This document shows, one piece after another, positions 45,554-48,343 of a stretch of DNA of 48,343 bases (positions within the stretch are counted from its first letter, which is position 1; each line of letters opens with the position of its first letter). The notes below the pieces were generated by a model that worked only from the letters and a program-made list of their open reading frames with translations, searched no databases and was not told where the DNA came from. This DNA is from Bacteroidota bacterium. Lineage in GTDB: Bacteria > Bacteroidota > Bacteroidia > Chitinophagales > Chitinophagaceae. The DNA is taken from contig JAKQJG010000043.1 of assembly GCA_029561305.1 (NCBI GenBank), positions 1 to 48,343 of the forward strand, in the 5' to 3' direction. Made by a program: the position numbers and the translations under genes.

Positions 45554-48343
45554 TTAATGAACCACTGTCAAATTAAATCCGGGATTTACCAATACACTAA
45601 CTCCGGGCTTTACAGTTAAAGTACGACATATAACATTAGAGCTTATCACTACAGTGCCATTGTTGATCACAACATCGGTTCCGGCATCTGGTAATGCGTT
45701 ACAACTCCAGTTACCAATATTTTCCCAATTTGAATTTACAGCGCCTGTCCATGAGTTTTCAAATTTTAATCCAACCGGTTTGCTGATGAGTCCATCAACA
45801 ACACATCTGAAAACATACCCGTTCCATGAAGAGGGCGTATTGATCAACTGCAATGCAGCAGTGTTTACTCCTGACAGATTGATGCCATCTACAGCAGGAG
45901 AAAAAGCCGTATCGGTTTTTACCTGCCATTGATAACTGCCGCCTGCTATATCGGCAATAATTGTTGCATCCTCACCGGCACACAATATTCTGGCAGGTAT
46001 AGCAGCAGTAATCTTCCTGATATAGCCATCCACTTCACAAACATACAATTCCCCGTCTCTGCCGCACGCCATACCAGCGGGTTTTGCCAATTCCGCCAGC
46101 AACGCATCTCCACCGTCACCGGAATGGGCGGGTAATACATTACCTCCTGCTATGGTTTTTATTATCCCCGTATTCAGATCAATTTGCCGGATACTGTTTG
46201 TTATAAGGCCGTCTAAAACAGTACCGATCTGTGATAAATACAATACGTTTGCCTGCTGATCAATCGCAATATCATTTGGAGATACTATAGCAGCATTTAT
46301 CGCCTGCCCACCGTCACCCTCTGTACCAGTAACGTCAGTTCCGGCTATTGAGGTAATCATCCCTGTTATTCCGTCAATTTTCCTGATTTTAAGGCTCGAA
46401 AGGTCTCCCACGTAAATATTATTATGCTGATCAAATGCTATACTTTCTGTAGAAACTCTTGCAGCACTCACATGAATACTGTCTGCAAGAGACAAAGATG
46501 TGCCGGAAACATTGTATAAAAGACCCGTCAATGTATCCAGCTTTCTCAGGCGCATTAAATCAGCAATATATAAAATGCCTGTGTTATCAAATGCAATACC
46601 TCTCAAACCTGAAAATTGAACCGAAGTGGCTGGCACCGCATCTATATCAGCACTACCTGTACCACCACCTGCAATTGTACTGATAATACCGGTAGAGATA
46701 TTTACTTTTCGAATCCTGTTATTAAAAAGGTCTGCGAAATAGAGATCGCCTGATTTGTCCAGCGTCATTCCTGATGAACTGGAAGTGTACATTTGCGCCG
46801 CCGTTGCCGGTCCTCCATCACCACTAAAACCTGCAGTTCCATTGCCCGCAAAATTTGAAATCAGGCCAGTTGCCAGGTTCAAACGCCGGATGCGTAAATT
46901 ACCGTAGTCAAGGAAATATAAATAGCTCCTTGCTGTGTCAATACAAACTTCATAAGGTTTGTTTATTGAAGCCAGTAGTGCTGAAACAGAATCTCCATTA
47001 TAACCAAGTGTGCCGTTTCCAGCAATGGTGGTAATGAACCTGGCAGGCTCGGGAGCTGAACTGAATTTAAATGATCCGAATCTATTGATCGATTCTTCTG
47101 TTGACACCCTTATATAACCTGAGGCCCCCGTACCAACTGATGCGATGACAACACTGTCGCTCCCAACAGAAAAATCTGCAGCGGACGTTCCGCCAAAAGA
47201 AACTTTACTTATACCATTCAAATGTTCTCCCCTTATTGTAACAGGTTCTCCTGCCGCAGCAGAAAGTGGAGATACTGATGTTATCAGTGGGGCACCTGTA
47301 AAGATCATATTCCGGAAAGGCCTGAAGCTGTTATCAACATCATTTGAAATAATTATATCAGGCTTATTATCGTTGTTTAGATCTGAGGCTGAAATATAGG
47401 AAGCATTGTTTCCTGCAAAATAGCTTGCAGCGGCAGACAACTTAACATCGAATATGCCAGTTAAAAGAGCGGAATTTCTAAATATGGTTAGGGAATCCGT
47501 GATATCGTTCAACCCAACAACATCAGACCGGCCATCGCCATCCAGGTCGCAAACTGCAAGCGATACAATGCCTTTGGCTGCCGCTACCGTTCTTTTCTGG
47601 AAAGAGACATTTCCACCCAGCGAGGAAGATGAGTTTCTTAATACCGTGAGTGAATCACCATTGTAGTTTGCCACCACCAGGTCAGCAAAGTCTCTCCTGT
47701 CAAACTCCCCTATGGCAATTGCCACTGGATTTATGCCGGCGCTGTATGTTGATTTTATATCAAAAACAATATTTCCACCAGATGAATTATTGCGGTATAC
47801 GGTGATGCTACTATCTCCATAATTGGCAGTAGCTATTTCTGGCTTTCCGTCTTTATTGAAATCACCGCTCAATATGGCAAAAGGCCGTTTGCCAACTGTA
47901 AGGTAATTAGCAACAACAAACAGAAGATCGTTTACTGTACTTAAATTTTTAAGAATGGTCACCGTATTGTTACCAAGGCCTCCGTTGGCTACAGCAATAT
48001 CTGGTTTGCCATCAGCATCAAAATCACTAATGGCGGACATTTTACCCTCGCCTCCTAAAGAGGTGGTTACAGGGGTTGCAAAGGCAATAGATCCGCTGAC
48101 ACTCGTATTTTTATAGATGAGTATAATTCCAGAAATGGAGCTAACCACAATCATATCCAGTTTACCATCTCCATTCATGTCTGCAAAAGAAATATGTTGT
48201 GGACCCTGACCGGCCGTAAGATCAAACTTTTCGCCGAAAGCGATAGAGTCCTGGTTACTCAGGTTTTTGTATACTGACACGGTGTTTCCATAAGAATTGA
48301 TTACAGCCAAATCCGGCTTCCCGTCATTATCAAGATCTCCTGA
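45554..48343 (-). CDS. FG-GAP/IPT/NHL repeat exported protein (5' end outside window)
   Basis: The frame is open at the window edge, so the N-terminus (signal peptide and further repeats) is missing; 929 residues are visible. The first 330 or so are FG-GAP/VCBS repeats with Ca-binding DxDxDGxxD loops (DMNGDGKLDMIV, DFDADGKPDIAV, DFNKDGKPEIAT). An IPT/TIG module (PLITSVSPLSAAAGEPVTIRG) follows, then NHL-type propeller repeats (TTIAGNGTLGYNGDS, DLFNNRIRKVN, IRKIDGITGMITSIAG). A terminal beta-helix-like segment (NWENIGNWSCNALPDAGTDV to SVLVNPGFNLTVVH) closes it. By family it is secreted or surface-bound and may bind ligands or sugars. Unlike related proteins it ends without a recognisable T9SS tail, so its export route is unclear or the gene is 3'-truncated. 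Confidence 0.88.
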   Translation of the reverse strand, partial: SGDLDNDGKPDLAVINSYGNTVSVYKNLSNQDSIAFGEKFDLTAGQGPQHISFADMNGDGKLDMIVVSSISGIILIYKNTSVSGSIAFATPVTTSLGGEGKMSAISDFDADGKPDIAVANGGLGNNTVTILKNLSTVNDLLFVVANYLTVGKRPFAILSGDFNKDGKPEIATANYGDSSITVYRNNSSGGNIVFDIKSTYSAGINPVAIAIGEFDRRDFADLVVANYNGDSLTVLRNSSSSLGGNVSFQKRTVAAAKGIVSLAVCDLDGDGRSDVVGLNDITDSLTIFRNSALLTGIFDVKLSAAASYFAGNNASYISASDLNNDNKPDIIISNDVDNSFRPFRNMIFTGAPLITSVSPLSAAAGEPVTIRGEHLNGISKVSFGGTSAADFSVGSDSVVIASVGTGASGYIRVSTEESINRFGSFKFSSAPEPARFITTIAGNGTLGYNGDSVSALLASINKPYEVCIDTARSYLYFLDYGNLRIRRLNLATGLISNFAGNGTAGFSGDGGPATAAQMYTSSSSGMTLDKSGDLYFADLFNNRIRKVNISTGIISTIAGGGTGSADIDAVPATSVQFSGLRGIAFDNTGILYIADLMRLRKLDTLTGLLYNVSGTSLSLADSIHVSAARVSTESIAFDQHNNIYVGDLSSLKIRKIDGITGMITSIAGTDVTGTEGDGGQAINAAIVSPNDIAIDQQANVLYLSQIGTVLDGLITNSIRQIDLNTGIIKTIAGGNVLPAHSGDGGDALLAELAKPAGMACGRDGELYVCEVDGYIRKITAAIPARILCAGEDATIIADIAGGSYQWQVKTDTAFSPAVDGINLSGVNTAALQLINTPSSWNGYVFRCVVDGLISKPVGLKFENSWTGAVNSNWENIGNWSCNALPDAGTDVVINNGTVVISSNVICRTLTVKPGVSVLVNPGFNLTVVH

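Overview
The window comes from a Bacteroidota genome, most likely the Chitinophagaceae or close relatives. The evidence is type IX secretion (T9SS) sorting tails, the TAnnTTTG (-7) promoter element, Reg_prop-type sensor kinases with the DLHDDIGASLSSM H-box, and RpoB/RpoC and ribosomal proteins of Bacteroidota type. Most genes lie on the minus strand.

Layout in plus coordinates: rpoC (1-4136, 3' end outside the window) and rpoB (4236-8045); a divergent small T9SS cargo gene (8538-9398); an M13 metalloprotease lipoprotein (9576-11618, minus); a four-gene minus-strand operon (11896-18302) for an outer-membrane-like protein, a secreted lipase with a RICIN lectin domain and two unknown exported proteins; a divergent LuxR-type regulator (18470-18940); a signalling array (19103-27973) of three intact histidine kinases, one degenerate kinase and two NarL-type response regulators; rplL, rplJ, rplA and rplK (28113-30452); a tight four-gene operon (30633-40956) running TIR protein, STAND NTPase, giant Ig-like T9SS protein, outer-membrane protein; then envelope polysaccharide genes (GT2, GT39/ArnT-like, acyltransferase 3; 41310-45261) and the 3' part of a large FG-GAP/IPT/NHL protein (45554 to the window end).

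Two things stand out. First, the usually contiguous rplKAJL-rpoBC cluster is split by about 20 kb of secretion and signalling genes. rplL has its own terminator, and both rpoB and rplK have good Bacteroidota-type promoters. Second, the TIR/STAND operon joins a cytoplasmic protein with three TIR-like domains, a membrane-spanning STAND ATPase, a T9SS-exported Ig-repeat protein and a predicted outer-membrane protein through start/stop overlaps of 8 and 4 bases and a 10-base gap. This reads like one envelope-spanning sensing or conflict system and is the best candidate here for an undescribed one.

The signalling array is also unusual: one member has lost the phospho-accepting His, the N-box Asn residues and the whole G-box region, so it looks like a pseudokinase translationally coupled to a response regulator. 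Several intergenic gaps hold short low-complexity repeat elements of different sequence families. No tRNA, rRNA, CRISPR array or insertion sequence was seen. All functional calls come from reading sequence motifs; no database search was run.
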